DNA from: Acetobacter papayae JCM 25143
Lineage (GTDB): Bacteria > Pseudomonadota > Alphaproteobacteria > Acetobacterales > Acetobacteraceae
Assembly: GCF_000613285.1 (NCBI RefSeq)
Contig: NZ_BAIN01000015.1
Location: 1 to 50,640 of the forward strand
Length of the DNA stretch: 50,640 bases
Direction of reading: 5' to 3'
Shown here: piece by piece, positions 48,514-50,640 of the stretch
How the letters are laid out: each line of letters opens with the position of its first letter
Position numbering within the stretch: the first letter of the stretch is position 1
Position numbers and translations under genes: made by a program
Notes under the pieces: generated by a model
Databases searched by the model: none
The model's input: only the letters and a program-made list of their open reading frames with translations
Told to the model about the DNA's origin: nothing

Positions 48514-50640
48514 ATGGTATCAGATCATTCCGCCTCCCCCGCCCGCGACGCCCTTGCCACTGCCATGGCGCGTACCGGCCTCTCCCCCGAACCTAGGAGG
48601 AAACGGAAGTCCTGCGCCGGCTCGCCCGCGCGCTGGAGCCGGGCCAGCGCAGCGTGGAGGATGAAACCTACCGCCATGTGCTATGCCTCGTGCGGCGCAA
48701 GAAATGGGTCTCGCGCCTGCTGGACAAGACGCGCCGCAGCGGGCGGATATGGATCACCCGTGAGGAAATAGAAGACGCCTGCGCCACGGTGGAAGACCCG
48801 CAGGCTGATGACCAGACGCTGGAACGCGCGCTGGACCCCGTGGCGCAGGCCCGCCTGCGCAGCTACGGGGCCACGCCCCGTGCGGCGTTCGAATCCGTGC
48901 AGGCTGATCTGGTGGATACCGGGCGCGTGCCCTCTCCCGCCCAGACAGACCTGCTGCTTATGGCCGTGGCGGTGGCCTTTGGCCTGTCGGCGGATGATCC
49001 GTTCCTGACGATCACCCGGCAGGAGGAAAGCCGCAGGCAGGATGCGGCCAGCAAGATCGAGAAAGCGGGCCGCCGCCTGCGCGAGCAGGAAGAAGGACAG
49101 CTCCGCGCGTGGGAAGAGAGCCTTGTACCGTTCAGCGAGGTGCCGCGTCTGCTGCACTGCTCCGGGCGTGAGGCCCTGCGCTGGATTGCCGAGAATCGGC
49201 TGCCCGTTGCCCGTAAGATAAGTGAGCAGGGTGGGCGTGAGCGCTGGGAGTTCGACCCACAGGTGCTTGTTGCCCTGCGTGGCAAGCTGAATGAATGGCG
49301 CCGGGGCAGCCGCCCGGAAGAAGGGGGCGTACCCGGCCGAGGCCCCGCCAACCAGCCCGCGCCGGATATGGGGCGCAAGGTGGCCAATGCGGTGATCGCG
49401 CGGGTGGCGGCGCTTGACCGCTATGCTGCGCATTTTCGCACCGCCCGAGCGCTCCAGCGCCGTATTACGCTGGTGACAGGCCCCACCAATAGCGGCAAAT
49501 CCTATACCGCGCTCAATGCGCTGGCACAGGCTGAAAGCGGGCTGGCCCTCGCCCCTCTGCGGCTTCTGGCCCATGAATTCCGCGAAGCACTGGCCTCGCG
49601 CGGGGTGGAGGCATCGCTTTCCACCGGCGAGGAGCGCCTGATCGTACCCGGTAGCCGGCATCTGGCCGCCACGGTGGAAATGTGCCCGTTCTACAGCCCG
49701 GTTGATGTGGCGGTGATCGACGAGGCGCAGATGCTGTTCGATACCGACCGCGGGGCCGCATGGACCGCCGCCATTATGGGTGTGCCCGCGCGACATCTGT
49801 ACGTGCTGGGCGCGCCGGACTGCATTCCCATGGTGCGGCGTATCGCCGAGTTGTGTGGAGACCCGCTGGATGAAATTTCGCTCGAACGCAAAAGCCCGCT
49901 CCGGGCGGCGTCACAGCCGGTCAGGCTGGCCGATCTGGGCTCGGGCGATGCAATCATCGCTTTTTCCCGCCGCGAGGTGCTGGACCTGCGGGCCGCGCTC
50001 ATGCAGCACGGCAAGCGGGTTGCAGTTGTATATGGTGCGCTCAGCCCCGAGGTGCGCCGGGCCGAGGCGCAGCGCTTCAACTCCGGTCAGGCGGATATTC
50101 TGGTGGCTACAGACGCCATCGGCATGGGGCTTAACCTGTCCATCAAGCGCGTGGTGTTTGCTTCGCTCAAGAAATATGACGGCCGCCAGACGCGCGACCT
50201 GAGCGTGCAGGAAGTCAAGCAGATCGGCGGTCGGGCCGGGCGCTTTGGCAAGCATGAAACGGGTGTAGTGGCCGTGCTGGCGGGGGCGGGTAGTCCGCAT
50301 TTCGTGCGCCGCCAGCTTGAGGCCGACCCGGAACAGCCTGAAGACCTGCGGCCTTTCGTGCAGCCGGATGTGGATATCGTAAAGGCTGTGGCCACGGAAA
50401 TCGGCTCGCAGAGCCTGTATGGCGTGCTGTCGCGTATTCACCGCGCCGTTCTGCGTAAGGATGACCCCAATTACCGCCTGTCGGACATGGAGCAGGCTTT
50501 TGCCATTGCCTCGGCACTGGAAGGGTGGATGCGCTCGACCTGCCCACGCGCTGGGCTTACGCCATGTGCCCGGTGGATGACCGCGATAACGGCATACGGC
50601 GTCTGGTGGGCTGGGCGGCGGACCATGCGGCCGGGCGGCG
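48514..50640 (+). CDS. Second SUV3-like RNA helicase, 5' part (two frameshifts)
   Basis: N-terminal 709 codons or so of a second SUV3-type helicase, cut by the right edge. ATG 48514 gives MVSDHSASPARDALATAM to LSPEP; after TAG 48594-48596 in the neighbouring frame, EETEVLRRLARALEPGQ continues to about 50525. A long N-terminal region (about 310 residues, acidic and helical, with a SGREALRWIAENRLPV segment like a small DNA-binding motif) precedes the helicase core. Walker A GPTNSGKS is near 321, DEAQ near 400, [11 protein letters not shown] near 530 and QIGGRAGR near 569. Near 50527 a further shift gives MDALDLPTRWAYAMCPVDDR, which looks like the real continuation. The core resembles the helicase at 35.1-37.8 kb, but the N-terminus differs. 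Confidence 0.85.

Overview
The window looks like a chromosomal segment of an acetic acid bacterium (Acetobacteraceae, most like Komagataeibacter/Gluconacetobacter). The evidence is a high-GC sequence carrying both large subunits of the membrane PQQ alcohol dehydrogenase (adhA, adhB), a four-gene terminal ubiquinol oxidase operon, and the alphaproteobacterial mreBCD-mrdA-rodA cell-shape cluster. Genus is inferred from recalled family resemblance, not from a search. I see no rRNA or tRNA gene, insertion sequence, prophage or CRISPR array.

Layout. 1-1.7 kb (+): the end of an ExbD-like gene and a TPR protein gene. 1.7-7.7 kb (-): a tripartite RND efflux operon (adaptor, pump, outer-membrane channel) with a good promoter and a candidate operator at 7.92-7.97 kb. 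8.0-13.7 kb (-): mreB-mreC-mreD-mrdA-rodA. 14.0-17.0 kb (-): leuA and heme A synthase. 17.1-23.4 kb (+): a VTT/DedA-type membrane protein, a hybrid sensor kinase, apt and a FUSC-family exporter. 23.6-28.9 kb (-): a uracil-DNA glycosylase family gene, adhB, adhA and a hypothetical gene. 29.0-34.2 kb (+): a BI-1 family protein and cyoABCD. 34.6-37.8 kb (-): ferredoxin and a SUV3-like helicase. 37.9-40.5 kb (+): an M17 aminopeptidase, a MarR regulator and a small secreted protein. 40.5-43.9 kb: a divergent WecA-like transferase and a CapD/WbpM-like dehydratase. 44.0-48.2 kb: a small membrane protein, dihydroorotase, glutathione reductase and ferredoxin-NADP reductase. 48.5 kb to the end (+): a second SUV3-like helicase cut by the window edge.

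How the genes fit together. AdhAB oxidises ethanol in the periplasm and passes electrons to ubiquinone; the cyo oxidase takes them on to oxygen. This is the core of vinegar-type oxidative fermentation. Heme A synthase in the same window suggests the oxidase may carry heme A (a cytochrome a1/ba type enzyme). The efflux pump, the FUSC exporter and the redox genes would suit a cell exposed to acetic acid and solvents.

The dominant anomaly is about sixteen frame breaks in twelve genes, including rodA and cyoB. In each case the protein resumes in another frame with conserved sequence, and several breaks fall in homopolymers. I read most as sequencing or assembly indels and annotate the full gene spans. 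The most interesting biology is the pair of divergent SUV3-like helicases, the nine-unit QAT repeat at the end of the efflux channel protein, and the oxidase/heme A pairing. I did not find a clearly new multi-gene system.
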